Positions 19,914-29,439 are shown, counted from the stretch's first letter. The stretch: 64,000 bases of DNA from an uncultured Desulfovibrio sp. (GCA_900541395.1 UQJT01000003.1:57485-121484); one strand, 5' to 3'. Translations and numbers: made by a program. The notes: generated from the letters alone by a model not told the origin.

Positions 19914-20147
19914 TTATTTCTGTTTGCTTTCGATGTAATTGATGGCGTCTTTAACCTTGAGAATCTTCTGAGCGTCCTCGTCGGCGATCTCAACTCCGAA
20001 TTCCTCTTCCATCGCCATAATCAGTTCGGTAAGGTCCAAGGAGTCGGCGCCCAAATCTTCCACGAACGAGGCTTCGGGCTTCACTTCATCCTCAGACACG
20101 CCGAGCTGATCCTTGATAATCTGTTTGATTTTTTCTTCAACAGACAT
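19914..20147 (-). CDS. acpP: acyl carrier protein
   Basis: This 77-aa acidic, four-helix protein carries growing acyl chains on a 4'-phosphopantetheine arm. The attachment Ser is Ser36 in [12 protein letters not shown]. Length and charge are typical. It lies between fabG upstream (29 bp away) and fabF downstream, with a strong terminator after its stop. Confidence 0.97.
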   Translation of the reverse strand: MSVEEKIKQIIKDQLGVSEDEVKPEASFVEDLGADSLDLTELIMAMEEEFGVEIADEDAQKILKVKDAINYIESKQK

Positions 20148-20176
20148 GTTCCCTCCAAAGGGTCCGATGTTTCAGG

Positions 20177-20920
20177 TTAACAATAAAGGCCGCCGTTGAC
20201 GGCCAGTACCTGCCCCGTGATGTAGGCCGCCTTGTCGGAAGCCAGAAAGGCCACGGCGTCCGCCACGTCCTGCGCCGTGCCCAGCCGCCCGAGAGGGATG
20301 GCCCGGGCATACGCCTGACGCGCTTCGTCGGACAGCGCGGCCGTCATGTCGGTTTCGATAAAGCCGGGAGCCACGGCATTGACCGTGATCGAACGTCCGG
20401 CCAATTCCTTCGCGGCGGATTTGGTCACTCCGATAAGACCGGCCTTGGCGGCGGCATAATTGATCTGCCCCGCATTGCCCATCTGCCCGACCACGGACGC
20501 GATATTCACGATGCGTCCGCGCCGCTGTCTGGTCATGATTTTGGCCGCTTCGCGCAGACACACGAACGCGCCGCGCAGATTGACGCCCAGAACCCGATCA
20601 AAATCCTCGTCCTTCATGCGCAGCACCAGGCCGTCTTTGGTAATGCCGGCATTGTTGACCAGAACTTCAAGACTCACTTTGTCCTTGATTTCATCCTGAA
20701 AAAAAGCGGCCACGGACGCGGCGTCGGCCACATCCACCCGAAAGGCCCGGGCCGTGCCCCCGGCCTGCTCGATGGCCGATACGGTCTGTTCGGCCTCGTC
20801 CGGTTTACTGACGTACGTGAGATAAACCTGGAGGCCGGCGGCCGCCAGAGTGACGGCTATGGCCCGGCCTATGCCGCGCGAACCGCCGGTAACCAGCGCA
20901 GTGGGAGTCAAATCGCTCAT
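20177..20920 (-). CDS. fabG: 3-oxoacyl-ACP reductase
   Basis: This 247-aa short-chain dehydrogenase performs the NADPH-dependent first reduction in each fatty-acid elongation cycle. It has the cofactor motif GGSRGIG near residue 12, NNAG, and the catalytic Ser-Tyr-Lys set in NIASVVG and INYAAAK. The C-terminus ends ITGQVLAVNGGLYC. The ATG at 20920 is chosen by alignment to the family. About 235 bp separate it from fabH with no gene between. Confidence 0.96.
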   Translation of the reverse strand: MSDLTPTALVTGGSRGIGRAIAVTLAAAGLQVYLTYVSKPDEAEQTVSAIEQAGGTARAFRVDVADAASVAAFFQDEIKDKVSLEVLVNNAGITKDGLVLRMKDEDFDRVLGVNLRGAFVCLREAAKIMTRQRRGRIVNIASVVGQMGNAGQINYAAAKAGLIGVTKSAAKELAGRSITVNAVAPGFIETDMTAALSDEARQAYARAIPLGRLGTAQDVADAVAFLASDKAAYITGQVLAVNGGLYC

Positions 20921-21155
20921 GATGATACCGCCTGTTGTCGAATGCGTCACGATAGGCCCATTTGCGGGAAAATTCAATGCGCGAACCGTATTTCATCCGG
21001 GCCGGAACTTGAAAGAATTTCAGGCCGAAATTTTCCACGGAATCGAGCGCGGCGAGACTCCGTCGCGGCGCGGAACAGCCGCGATGTATTTGCAATAGGA
21101 AACGACGGCGGAGACTTGAAGCTGACGTACCGGCACATCATATCCAGCCTGGGTG

Positions 21156-22181
21156 TTATTTCGAAGAAAAATTACCCTCATCCAACAGCGCGGCGCCCCA
21201 GGTCATGCCGCCGCCGAACGTGGTCAGCAATACACGCATGCCGGGTTTCAGACGGCCCTGGGCACGAGCATCGTCCAACGCCACGGGCAATGTGGCGGCC
21301 GAAGTGTTGGCGAACTTATGCACGTTCACGAACACCTTATCCTCCGGCATGGCCAGACGGCTGCCCACGGCCTCAATAATGCGCAGATTGGCCTGATGGG
21401 CGATGAACAGATCGATATCGTCTACGGTCAACTTGTTGCGTTCCAGCACTTTTTTGCTTTCAGCGGTCATGCAACGCACCGCATGGCGGAAGACTTCACG
21501 ACCCTGCATGGAAATGAAGAACTCGTCGGGTACGGGCTCTCCGGGCTTGACGCGCATGGAGGTGCCGCCGCCCACGGTAATCAGCTTGTGAAAGGAACCG
21601 TCGGAGCAGCATGATACGTCGCGCACCCCCCACAGACCCTTGCCGTCGCCCCGCAACACCACGGCCCCGGCCCCGTCGCCGAACAGGACACAGGTAGACC
21701 GGTCGCCGAAGTTCATGCGGCGGCTGAGCGCTTCGGCCCCCACCAACAGCACCACGGCGTCGGGATGCAGGGCCAGAGTGGCGCGGGCCAGCTCCAGACC
21801 GTACAGAAAACCCGAACACGCTCCGTTGAAATCAAAACACATGACCGCGCCACACCGGGGCTCCTGCGCGGAAGACAGCCCCAGCTTGTCCGCAATAAGG
21901 CAGGCCACGCTGGGACAAAGGAAATCCGGCGTGCAGGTGGCTACGAAAATATGGGTGATATCTTTGGCTTCCAGTCCGGCGTCGCGTATTGCGGCGGCGG
22001 CCGCCGCCGCTCCGGCGTCCGAGGCATTGGCGTCGTCGTCCAGAATATGACGGGTACGGATGCCTGTCCGGCTGGTGATCCATTCATCGGAGGTGTCCAG
22101 CATCCCCTCAAGGTCCTGATTGGTCAGGATTCGTTCGGGTATAAAGCTGCCCAGGCCGCAGATGTGACTGTGTGTATTCAT
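21156..22181 (-). CDS. fabH: beta-ketoacyl-ACP synthase III
   Basis: FabH starts fatty-acid synthesis by condensing acetyl-CoA with malonyl-ACP. The 341-aa protein has the catalytic triad visible as Cys in NGACSGFLYGL, His in AHQANLRI and Asn in KFANTSAATLP. The N-terminal DTSDEWITSRTGI motif and the Gly-rich FGGGMTWGAALL end are typical. It lies 22 bp downstream of plsX, a conserved pairing that links fatty-acid and phospholipid synthesis. Confidence 0.97.
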   Translation of the reverse strand: MNTHSHICGLGSFIPERILTNQDLEGMLDTSDEWITSRTGIRTRHILDDDANASDAGAAAAAAAIRDAGLEAKDITHIFVATCTPDFLCPSVACLIADKLGLSSAQEPRCGAVMCFDFNGACSGFLYGLELARATLALHPDAVVLLVGAEALSRRMNFGDRSTCVLFGDGAGAVVLRGDGKGLWGVRDVSCCSDGSFHKLITVGGGTSMRVKPGEPVPDEFFISMQGREVFRHAVRCMTAESKKVLERNKLTVDDIDLFIAHQANLRIIEAVGSRLAMPEDKVFVNVHKFANTSAATLPVALDDARAQGRLKPGMRVLLTTFGGGMTWGAALLDEGNFSSK

Positions 22182-22203
22182 AAGGAAAGATGGAGGAGAA
22201 AGG

Positions 22204-23253
22204 TTATACCGAACGGGCGTACCTGGTCAGTTCCTCGTTGGCGCTGATGGCGTCGACCAGGCGCTTATGGGTGCCCTTCTCCACGTAAGTGGCGGCCATG
22301 GTCACGGCATTGGCGATGGCTTTGGCGTTGGAAGCGCCGTGGCAAACAATGGCCACGGCCTGCAACCCCAGCAAAGGCGCTCCGCCGTATTCTGCGTAGT
22401 CCACCATTTTGCCGAACTTGCGAAAGGCCTTTTTTGCAAGCCATGTGCCGACTTTGGGCAACAGTCCCGAACTCAGAAGTTCGCGTTTGAGCACATGGGT
22501 CAAAGAACTGCCCAAACCTTCGCTGAGCTTGAGCGCCACATTGCCTACAAAACCGTCGCACACCACCACGTCCACATTGCCGGTGAACAGGTCCCGCCCT
22601 TCGACGTTGCCGAGAAAATTCAGGTTTTGCGCCATCTTCAGCAGATCATAACTGCTTTTGACCAGCGAGTTGCCCTTGCCCTCTTCTTCGCCGATGCTGA
22701 GGATACCCAGCCGGGGAGTCTCATAGCCCAGAATATCCTGGGCGAAAGTCGTGCCCATAAGCCCGAACTGAAACAGATGATGAGGGCGGCATTCCACATT
22801 GGCCCCCACGTCCAGAAGAAGCATAGGGGCCTTTTCCGTAGGCAGAATGGTAGCCAAAGCGGGACGTTCCACCCCGGGTATGCGGCCCAGAATGAACATG
22901 CCGCAGGCCACGGCCGCGCCGGAATGCCCCGCGCTGACAATGGCTCGGGCCTGCCCCTGCTTGACCAGGCGGCAGGCGACCTGAATGGAGGAATCCTTCT
23001 TGGTGCGCAGGATTTCCGAAGGCTTTTCCTCCATCTCCACCACCTGACTGGCGGGAACGATGTCGTACAAAGCTTCGTTTCGCTCCCTGGCGGGCAGCTT
23101 ATCCAACGCTTCGCGGACGGCGCTTTCCTGACCGACCAGAAGAACTTTGGCTCCGGTCGATCGGGCCGCGCTCAGGGCTCCGGGAACTACCACGGAGGGT
23201 CCGAAATCCCCCCCCATGGCGTCCACGGCCAGAACAAGCTCGTTATTGTTCAT
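22204..23253 (-). CDS. plsX: phosphate acyltransferase PlsX
   Basis: This 349-aa enzyme converts acyl-ACP to acyl-phosphate, feeding phospholipid synthesis through PlsY. Family motifs are AVDAMGGDFGP at the start, SAGHSGA in the middle (about 105-111) and GFVGNVALK. Its first codons overlap the end of rpmF by 11 bp in another frame, an arrangement that suggests coupled translation of rpmF and plsX. Confidence 0.96.
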   Translation of the reverse strand: MNNNELVLAVDAMGGDFGPSVVVPGALSAARSTGAKVLLVGQESAVREALDKLPARERNEALYDIVPASQVVEMEEKPSEILRTKKDSSIQVACRLVKQGQARAIVSAGHSGAAVACGMFILGRIPGVERPALATILPTEKAPMLLLDVGANVECRPHHLFQFGLMGTTFAQDILGYETPRLGILSIGEEEGKGNSLVKSSYDLLKMAQNLNFLGNVEGRDLFTGNVDVVVCDGFVGNVALKLSEGLGSSLTHVLKRELLSSGLLPKVGTWLAKKAFRKFGKMVDYAEYGGAPLLGLQAVAIVCHGASNAKAIANAVTMAATYVEKGTHKRLVDAISANEELTRYARSV

Positions 23254-23428
23254 CGGCGGTTACGGTTTCGACCTGGCGCCCCTTGTACTTGCCGCAGGAG
23301 GGGCACACGCTGTGGGGCACGGTGGGGGCGCCGCAGGAACAATAAATGACGGTGGGCTTCGCCACGCGATCGTGGGAACGGCGCATACCCTTTTTGGAAT
23401 GAGATTTCTTGTTTTGCTGAACAGCCAT
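23243..23428 (-). CDS. rpmF: 50S ribosomal protein L32
   Basis: The 61-aa basic protein is ribosomal protein L32. It starts with the conserved AVQQNKKSHSKKGMRRSHD and has a zinc-binding set of four Cys in CSCGAP and CPSCG, so it is the zinc-requiring form. It sits in the conserved yceD-rpmF-plsX order, overlapping plsX by 11 bp. Confidence 0.96.
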   Translation of the reverse strand: MAVQQNKKSHSKKGMRRSHDRVAKPTVIYCSCGAPTVPHSVCPSCGKYKGRQVETVTADEQ

Positions 23429-23456
23429 GATGTTCTCCTTGCAATTGGGCGAAGCC

Positions 23457-24008
23457 TTAGGATATTTTCAGGTTCCGCAAGGCGGCCAGGCGCGGATCGC
23501 CCTCGTCGGAGGAGCAGCCGCATGGGCCTTCGTTGAGGTTTTTACCACAGACGGGACACACCCCCCGGCAGTCCGACGAGCACAAGGGCTTGACCGGAAG
23601 GGCCAGCGAGAATTCCTCCCACACGAGCGCCGACACGTCGAGCACGGGCACGCCGTTTTCCAGGAGGAGCACGTCGCCGCCCTCCAGCAGACCGCGTTCG
23701 TCGCAGGCTTCCGCAGCCGCGGGCTCGGTGTCCGGATACTCCTCAAATTCGTCAAAGGCCTGATCCAGAACCACAAGCGCCTCTTCCGCGCAACGATTGC
23801 ACGGCAAGGCCACTTCGCCCGATATCCGACCCCGCAGCAGACAGCCGTTTTCCTGCGGCAGAACAAACAGCTCCGCCCGCAAAGGACGCACGACGCGGCA
23901 CGCCATTTGAAATTCGGCCAAAGGAACGTTCCACACCGCGGGATCATCCACGGTCAGGGACAGGCCCTCCGGACCTATTTCGGAAAGCGTGATGCGTAAT
24001 GCGGCCAT
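23457..24008 (-). CDS. yceD: YceD family (DUF177) protein
   Basis: The 183-aa product belongs to the YceD/DUF177 family, almost always encoded just before rpmF and implicated in 23S rRNA accumulation in other organisms. It has CNRC in the middle and a Cys-rich end (CSSDCRGVCPVCGKNLNEG), consistent with a small zinc-binding region. It is the first gene of the yceD-rpmF-plsX-fabH-fabG-acpP unit and has a good promoter directly upstream. Confidence 0.88.
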   Translation of the reverse strand: MAALRITLSEIGPEGLSLTVDDPAVWNVPLAEFQMACRVVRPLRAELFVLPQENGCLLRGRISGEVALPCNRCAEEALVVLDQAFDEFEEYPDTEPAAAEACDERGLLEGGDVLLLENGVPVLDVSALVWEEFSLALPVKPLCSSDCRGVCPVCGKNLNEGPCGCSSDEGDPRLAALRNLKIS

Positions 24009-24031
24009 AAAGCTACCTCTGCGAACGCGAC

Positions 24032-24060
24032 AATGTATAAGCTGGTCGCCCCCATGTCAA
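24032..24060 (-). promoter_or_regulatory. sigma-70 promoter of yceD-rpmF-plsX operon
   Basis: On the minus strand a perfect -35 (TTGACA, 24055-24060) and a -10 (TACATT, 24032-24037) are 17 bp apart. Transcription would begin around 24025, giving a leader of under 20 nt before the yceD ATG. Confidence 0.65.
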
Positions 24061-24109
24061 GAAAATTACCAGACTTTGCCCGATTTGCCGGGCGGAATCC
24101 GACGCCCTC

Positions 24110-25297
24110 TTATACCCGCGCCTTGCGGAAGCCCTCGGCCGAACGTTCGATAACGGCCTCCTCCACGGCGAAGGACAGGCGGAAGTGGCCGGGATAGCCG
24201 AATCCGCTGCCAGGCACGGCCAAAATACGTTGCTCGGTAAGCCGGGCCACCAGGGCCTGATCGTCGCCGCCGGGAGCTTTGGGGAAGAAATAGAACGCTC
24301 CCCGGGGCAATGTGAATTCGTAACCCGCCTCCTGCAGGATGGAGGCCAGCCGATTGCGCCGACGGGTATAGACGGCCAGAGCACCGTCCGTAGAGGTGCC
24401 CAAAGCGGCGGCCATAAGGTACTGCCCCACCACAGGCGGGTTCACAAAGCCCAAGGTGCGGTTGGACAGGATAAGTCCCGCCATCATGGTTTCCTTGTCT
24501 TCCAGGGAAGGCGACAAAGCTATGTAGCCTACGCGCTCTCCGGCGAGCCCGTAATTTTTGGAAAAAGAGCCCACCACCACGGCATGGGGCGACAGGGACA
24601 GAACCCCCGGCACGGTCAGGCCGTCATAAGCGAGAAAACGATACGGTTCGTCGGAAATCAGATAGACGGGGCGGCCGTTCTGCCGCGAGGCTTCATCCAG
24701 CAGGGCCGCCAGCCGGGTCATGTCGTCCAGGGAATAGATGGCCCCGGATGGATTGTTGGGCGAGTTGACGATAAGCGCGCGGGTGCGGGGACCTATGGCC
24801 GACTCAATGGCGGCGAAGTCCGGTCCGAAATCCTCGGAGCGGCAGGGAACCGCGCGGAACGAACCGCCGTGATTACCGACATAGAAGCCGTATTCCACAA
24901 AATAGGGAGCAATGCCCAGCACCTCATCGCCGGGTTCCAGAACGGTGTGCAAAAACGCGTTCAACGCCCCGGCCGCGCCGCAGCTCAACATCACGTCGCC
25001 GCGCGTCAGGAGAACGCCCTGCTGTTCACTCAGCCATCCGGCCAGTTTGTCCAGCGCCCACGGAAAGCCCGCGTTGGGCATATAGCCCAGGCTGGCGGGT
25101 TCATGCAGCCGATCGGCCAACTCTCGCATGGCCTTCGCCACTACGGGCGGCGGCGCCAAATCCGGATTGCCCAGACTGAAGTCGCACACGGCCTCGGCGC
25201 CGTATTTCTTCCGCAATTCGATACCGGCGTCGAACATACGGCGGATCATGGACCCCTGAGCTATACATTGGGCCATATGGCCGGATACGACGGACAT
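24110..25297 (-). CDS. PLP-dependent class I/II aminotransferase
   Basis: This 395-aa fold-type I aminotransferase has SLGNPDLAPP near the start, the NSPNNPSG motif, SDEPYRFLAYDG, the PLP lysine in GSFSKNYGLAGERVGY, and a C-terminal RLSFAV segment with the substrate Arg. It resembles the aspartate/alanine aminotransferase group, but the substrate cannot be told from sequence. It reads toward yceD but yceD has its own promoter 50 bp upstream, so the two may be separate units. Confidence 0.85.
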   Translation of the reverse strand: MSVVSGHMAQCIAQGSMIRRMFDAGIELRKKYGAEAVCDFSLGNPDLAPPPVVAKAMRELADRLHEPASLGYMPNAGFPWALDKLAGWLSEQQGVLLTRGDVMLSCGAAGALNAFLHTVLEPGDEVLGIAPYFVEYGFYVGNHGGSFRAVPCRSEDFGPDFAAIESAIGPRTRALIVNSPNNPSGAIYSLDDMTRLAALLDEASRQNGRPVYLISDEPYRFLAYDGLTVPGVLSLSPHAVVVGSFSKNYGLAGERVGYIALSPSLEDKETMMAGLILSNRTLGFVNPPVVGQYLMAAALGTSTDGALAVYTRRRNRLASILQEAGYEFTLPRGAFYFFPKAPGGDDQALVARLTEQRILAVPGSGFGYPGHFRLSFAVEEAVIERSAEGFRKARV

Positions 25298-25399
25298 GAG
25301 GCTGCTCCTTGTCTATGCTGATGGTTATGCCTTCCCGCCGACGGCAGACGCGCCGGCCGCGCAAGCCCCGCAAAACGCAATATTCTCCCCTTCCGGGGC

Positions 25400-26182
25400 T
25401 CAGGCGTCAAGTGCCGACACGGCCTTGTCCAGACGCCGCATCCACAATTCCGCAAAAAAAGGACCGTCCGCCAGACCGCGTAAATCCGCCGAGCAGACGA
25501 ATCCGGCTTGCTCCAGGCGATGTTTCCAGGACTGCGGTCCGTCTCCGGCCATATCCTGGAGGGTATGCTTGCCCACCACGGACAACAGCGGCAGCAGCCA
25601 CACCCGCTCCCCGGCCCGCGACTTCAGCAAAGGCAAAAGCGAATCCAGCGTGACACGCCCTTTCATACAGGCCACATAGACGTTCGGATCCAAGCGGGCG
25701 ACGGCTTCCCCCCAGCACTCATACAGCCGCTTCGCATCGCGCCGCGTGCCGTGCGCCATACATACCACGGGCTCGCCGGACAAGCGGGCGGGCGGCAAAT
25801 GCGACAACAGCGCTCGAGCCGCTTCGTCCGCGTCCGCCGCATCGCGCAAAAGCGGTTCCCCCACCGTCAACCGCAACGCGCCTTCCGCCTCGGCCAGGCG
25901 AACATCGTCAAGCACGGCGGAGTATTCCTGCCCCGGAATAAGATGAAGCGACTGCACGGCCACATGCGTATAACGCTCGTAGCGCATGCGACGCAACGCC
26001 TTGAGCACGGAATCGGATTTGGTGCGGGCCAGAGCCAGACGTTCGCGCAGGGTATCGGACGTGAAGGCCCAGCGCGCGGGCAGTCGGAAACGCTCCGCGG
26101 TCAGAGCCTGCATGCGGCGCAGCGTGTCGGCGCTGCGAGCGTTGCCCGCGCCGAAAGCGACCAACAATATACCGCGCTTCAT
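25400..26182 (-). CDS. cbiK: sirohydrochlorin cobaltochelatase, CbiK type
   Basis: The 260-aa product matches CbiK, the anaerobic-pathway chelatase that inserts cobalt (or iron) into sirohydrochlorin for cobalamin or siroheme. It starts with GILLVAFGAGN and has the two metal-site His motifs MAHGTRRDA and GKHTLQDMAGD. There is no signal peptide, so this is the cytoplasmic form rather than the periplasmic heme-binding form known from Desulfovibrio. Its start overlaps the DUF523 gene by 4 bp (ATGA). A corrinoid adenosyltransferase gene lies about 3.3 kb away on the other strand. Confidence 0.85.
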   Translation of the reverse strand: MKRGILLVAFGAGNARSADTLRRMQALTAERFRLPARWAFTSDTLRERLALARTKSDSVLKALRRMRYERYTHVAVQSLHLIPGQEYSAVLDDVRLAEAEGALRLTVGEPLLRDAADADEAARALLSHLPPARLSGEPVVCMAHGTRRDAKRLYECWGEAVARLDPNVYVACMKGRVTLDSLLPLLKSRAGERVWLLPLLSVVGKHTLQDMAGDGPQSWKHRLEQAGFVCSADLRGLADGPFFAELWMRRLDKAVSALDA

Positions 26183-26649
26183 ACGTCAATCACGCATGGG
26201 AGAACGTCGTTCACGGGAACTTTGCCGGTGGACGGCAATTCTTCTTCCGTCATCAGGATAAAGCCCGCCTCCCGCAACAGTGCGGCGAATACGCCGTCGC
26301 CCGCTGTGCGGGTATGAGTAAAGGTCCCGTCGTACACGCATCCCACCCCGCACGAGGGCGAACGAGCCTTAAGCACGGCATGGGTACAACCCGCCGCCCG
26401 GGCCAGGCGCAAGGCTTCGGCCGCCCCTTTTCGATAAGCGCCGTCACAGTCCCGGCCGTCAGCGGTGAGCGCCCGGCCGCCCACCAGCTCGCACGGGGTC
26501 CGGGGAACGCCAAGGCCGCCAAGGACCTCGGGACAAACCGGCAAAGCCGCGTTGGCGCGCGCCAGCGCCATTACAAGCGGATGAGGCGCGCCGCCGCCGT
26601 CATACCTGCAGGCGACGCCCGCCAAACATGCGCTGACCACATATTTCAT
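26179..26649 (-). CDS. DUF523 family protein
   Basis: This 156-aa protein belongs to the DUF523 family of unknown function. It begins with the diagnostic VSACLAGVACRYDGG and has further family cysteines in LPVCPEVLGGL and in ARSPSCGVGCVYDGTF, a pattern suggestive of metal or iron-sulfur binding although this is inference. It overlaps cbiK by 4 bp and so is co-translated with it, which hints at a link to tetrapyrrole or sulfur chemistry. Confidence 0.85.
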   Translation of the reverse strand: MKYVVSACLAGVACRYDGGGAPHPLVMALARANAALPVCPEVLGGLGVPRTPCELVGGRALTADGRDCDGAYRKGAAEALRLARAAGCTHAVLKARSPSCGVGCVYDGTFTHTRTAGDGVFAALLREAGFILMTEEELPSTGKVPVNDVLPCVIDV

Positions 26650-26804
26650 AACTCTCCTCCGGGTATTCGACGGCAGCTCCGCGCCTCCAGACGCGCAACC
26701 GCGCTCTGTTCCGCAAGTCGGAGGTAAAAACAGAGCGGGAAAACAGGTCTTCCCGTTTCCCCGCCGCTGCCGGATCGCATGAGCATTCCGCCGAATCGGC
26801 CGGC

Positions 26805-27860
26805 CTATTCAAAATCGATTTCGACCTGTTCTTTTTCCGCTTCCCGGCGATGTTCGATAACGCCGATTTCCCACGCGCCTACCTGCATGGGAGTCAGACG
26901 GGCCATCAGTTCGTCGGCCGTAGCGCGATCCACAATGAGAATAAAGCCGATGCCGCAGTTGAAAATCTGAAGCATCTCCGCCCAACTCAGACCGCCCTGC
27001 TCGCGCAACCAGGAGAATATGGGCGGCACCTCCCAGGAGCCGAAACGGATGCGGGCGCATACGGGCTGAGGCAGCACACGCGGAACATTGTCGTAAAAAC
27101 CGCCGCCGGTGATGTGTACCATGCCCTTGATATGCAGGTCGCGCATCAGCGAACGTAAAAGATCGGCATAGATGATCGTAGGCTCCAGCAGCACGTCGCG
27201 GAAGTTGCGATCCGTGCCCGGCACGATGTCTTCGGGCCCGGCCCCGCTGGCCTCGAACAATTTGCGCACCAGGGTGTATCCGTTGGAATGAATGCCCGAG
27301 GAAGCCAGGCCTATGACCACGTCCCCCACGCTGATCCCCGACCCGTCCACAATACAGGCGTTGTCCACCAGGCCCACGCAAAAGCCCGCCAGGTCGTAGT
27401 CGCCGGGGGCATACATGCCGGGCATTTCCGCCGTTTCACCTCCCAGCAGCGTACAGCCCGCGCGACGGCAGCCCTCGGCCACGCCGCCGACGACCTCGAC
27501 CGCCTGCTCGACATTCAACTCGCCGGTAGCAAAATAATCTAAAAAAAACAATGGCTTTGCACCCTGAACCAAAATATCGTTGACGCTCATGGCCACCAGA
27601 TCGATGCCCACGGTATCATGCTTGTTGAACATGGAGGCCAGCTTGAGTTTGGTGCCCACGCCGTCCGTGGAAGCTACCAGCACGGGGGCCTGCATGCCGC
27701 TGACGTCAGGCCGGAACAGACCGCCGAACCCCCCGATGTCCGACAGAACGCCGTGCGTGTGCGTGCCGGCCACCAACGTCTTGATGCGGGTCACCAGCTC
27801 GTTGCCGGCATTGATATTCACCCCGGCGTCGGTGTAGGCTTGAGAACGTGACGAACTCAT
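26805..27860 (-). CDS. purM: phosphoribosylformylglycinamidine cyclo-ligase
   Basis: PurM (AIR synthetase) closes the imidazole ring in the fifth step of purine synthesis. The 351-aa protein shows the family motifs STDGVGTKL, GGETAEMPGMY, GLASSGIHSNGYTLVRK and ITGGGFYDNVPR. The ATG at 27860 follows a GGAG site; an in-frame extension of 64 codons upstream has no family similarity. It diverges from the small secreted-protein gene at 28073; the 212 bp between hold a GCCGCC-rich stretch and a short CCCGC/GCGGG hairpin, but no promoter clear enough to call. Confidence 0.96.
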   Translation of the reverse strand: MSSSRSQAYTDAGVNINAGNELVTRIKTLVAGTHTHGVLSDIGGFGGLFRPDVSGMQAPVLVASTDGVGTKLKLASMFNKHDTVGIDLVAMSVNDILVQGAKPLFFLDYFATGELNVEQAVEVVGGVAEGCRRAGCTLLGGETAEMPGMYAPGDYDLAGFCVGLVDNACIVDGSGISVGDVVIGLASSGIHSNGYTLVRKLFEASGAGPEDIVPGTDRNFRDVLLEPTIIYADLLRSLMRDLHIKGMVHITGGGFYDNVPRVLPQPVCARIRFGSWEVPPIFSWLREQGGLSWAEMLQIFNCGIGFILIVDRATADELMARLTPMQVGAWEIGVIEHRREAEKEQVEIDFE

Positions 27861-28072
27861 GATTGCAGGACTCCTTGGAAAAGATATGGCCTCGTTCAAA
27901 CAGACTCTCAGCCCCGCTTCAGGCGGGCGCGCCGTCCGGTCCGCCTCCGCGCTTAAGCGGCAGACCGACAAAACCGCGAACCGCCCATGATTTTCATGGC
28001 CGCCTACGGTATCGGCAGTCACTTTAATAGACGCTTCCTTTCCTTTTGCCAAGTGGCTTCGAGGAGCTTGCC

Positions 28073-28417
28073 ATGTTCAACACCCCTTCATTTTCCACTT
28101 TCGTGGCTTCGTTGTTATTTTGCCTCGGCATCGGCGTCCTTGCGGGAGCCGGGTCCCAGGCTCGGGCCGCGGAAAACGGAGAAAACACGCCCGTGGTCCG
28201 GCAGCCCATCGTGGGCGGCACCCCGTTTCCGAATCTGTACCATTACGAAGACCCGTCCACCCGAACCGAAGTGTGGAGCATAAGCCCGCCCCGAACTGCC
28301 GACAGCGACATGGACGCTCCCCCGCCTCCCATTTATGTATCGCCCGAAATCAACTTCTCCTGGCCCGGCGATGTCCATCGCCCCCAGCCCCGCCCTTCCG
28401 CAAAGGTTCGCCCATGA
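28073..28417 (+). CDS. small secreted protein of unknown function
   Basis: This 114-aa protein is not recognised. It has a clear Sec signal peptide: short polar start, hydrophobic core at about residues 9-26, and likely cleavage after QARA near residue 34. The mature part is short, with Pro-rich stretches (APPPP and HRPQPRPS) and no cysteine. ATG at 28073 is preceded by GAGGAG. The last codons overlap the start of the radical SAM gene as ATGA, so it is translationally coupled to that cytoplasmic enzyme. I infer an exported, probably unstructured protein; no function is proposed. Confidence 0.65.
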   Translation: MFNTPSFSTFVASLLFCLGIGVLAGAGSQARAAENGENTPVVRQPIVGGTPFPNLYHYEDPSTRTEVWSISPPRTADSDMDAPPPPIYVSPEINFSWPGDVHRPQPRPSAKVRP

Positions 28418-29439
28418 ATGCGGCCTTTGCCCATCCGTTGCGCAACGGTCGAACCCAATGCCGCCTGTGTCGACATTTTTGCCGCCTGAAACCGGGGGAA
28501 CGAGGCCGCTGCGGGGTGCGCGCCGGTCAGGCCGCCCCTCCCGGCCTGCGCACCCTGGTTGCAGACGGCGTGGCCGCCCGGCATGCGGACCCGGTGGAAA
28601 AAAAGCCGTTATACCATTTCCTGCCCGGCAGTCTGGCATTTTCCTTCGGCACTGAAGGTTGCAACCTCGATTGCTCCTGGTGCCAGAACGACGCTATCTC
28701 GCGCGGCCCGGCGGAAACAGGGCGGGTCAACGCCGTACCCGCCACGCCCGCCGCACTGGTCCAAAGCGCCAGGGCGGCCCGCTGCGCTTCCATAGCGTTT
28801 ACCTACACCGAACCCACGATTTTTTTTGAATTGTTGGTTGCCACGGCGGATCTGGCCCGCTCCGATCCGCCGCTGGACACCTTGCTCATCTCCAACGGTT
28901 ATCAAAGTCCGGACTGCCTGGACGCCCTGCGCAACCGCATCACGGCGGCCAATATCGATCTCAAGACGTTCCGCGACGACAGCTACCGGCGCTGGTGCGG
29001 GGCCCGACTCCACGGCGTGCTCGACAATCTCAAAAGGATGCGGGCATTCGGCTGGTGGCTGGAAGTCACCACTCTGCTCGTGCCCGGCGTCAACGATGAC
29101 GAGGGAGAATTGCGGGACATGGCGCGTTTTATTCGAGATGAACTGGGCCCGGGCACCCCCTGGCACCTTTCGGCCTTTTACCCCTGCCGCCGGATGCGGG
29201 ACCGACCTCCCACCCCGCTTTCCACTTTGACAAAGACGGCCGATATAGGGCAGGAAGAAGGGTTGTGGTTCGTTTATACGGGCAATGTGCCGCCACCCCT
29301 GACTCGTCCCACCCGGTGTCCCCGTTGCGGAATTGAACTGGTGCGGCGCAAGGGCTTCCGGGTTGAAGTGCGGCCCGGCTTCGACGGCGCCTGCCCGCAA
29401 TGCGGCCGGGTCGTTCCCGGCGTCTGGAGCGCGTCATGA
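28414..29439 (+). CDS. amrS: AmmeMemoRadiSam-type radical SAM enzyme
   Basis: The 341-aa product belongs to the PflA-related radical SAM family known as AmmeMemoRadiSam (AmrS), usually associated with AMMECR1 and MEMO1 homologues; neither partner is in this window. The cluster-binding Cys are in CNLDCSWC near residue 86. An additional CRLCRHFC...GRCGV segment at about 16-34 is typical of the family, and the C-terminus has a zinc-ribbon-like CPRCG and CPQCG pair. Other motifs are FTYTEPTIFFE and NGYQSPD. ATGA overlaps join it to the secreted-protein gene before and the adenosyltransferase gene after. Confidence 0.85.
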   Translation: MNAAFAHPLRNGRTQCRLCRHFCRLKPGERGRCGVRAGQAAPPGLRTLVADGVAARHADPVEKKPLYHFLPGSLAFSFGTEGCNLDCSWCQNDAISRGPAETGRVNAVPATPAALVQSARAARCASIAFTYTEPTIFFELLVATADLARSDPPLDTLLISNGYQSPDCLDALRNRITAANIDLKTFRDDSYRRWCGARLHGVLDNLKRMRAFGWWLEVTTLLVPGVNDDEGELRDMARFIRDELGPGTPWHLSAFYPCRRMRDRPPTPLSTLTKTADIGQEEGLWFVYTGNVPPPLTRPTRCPRCGIELVRRKGFRVEVRPGFDGACPQCGRVVPGVWSAS

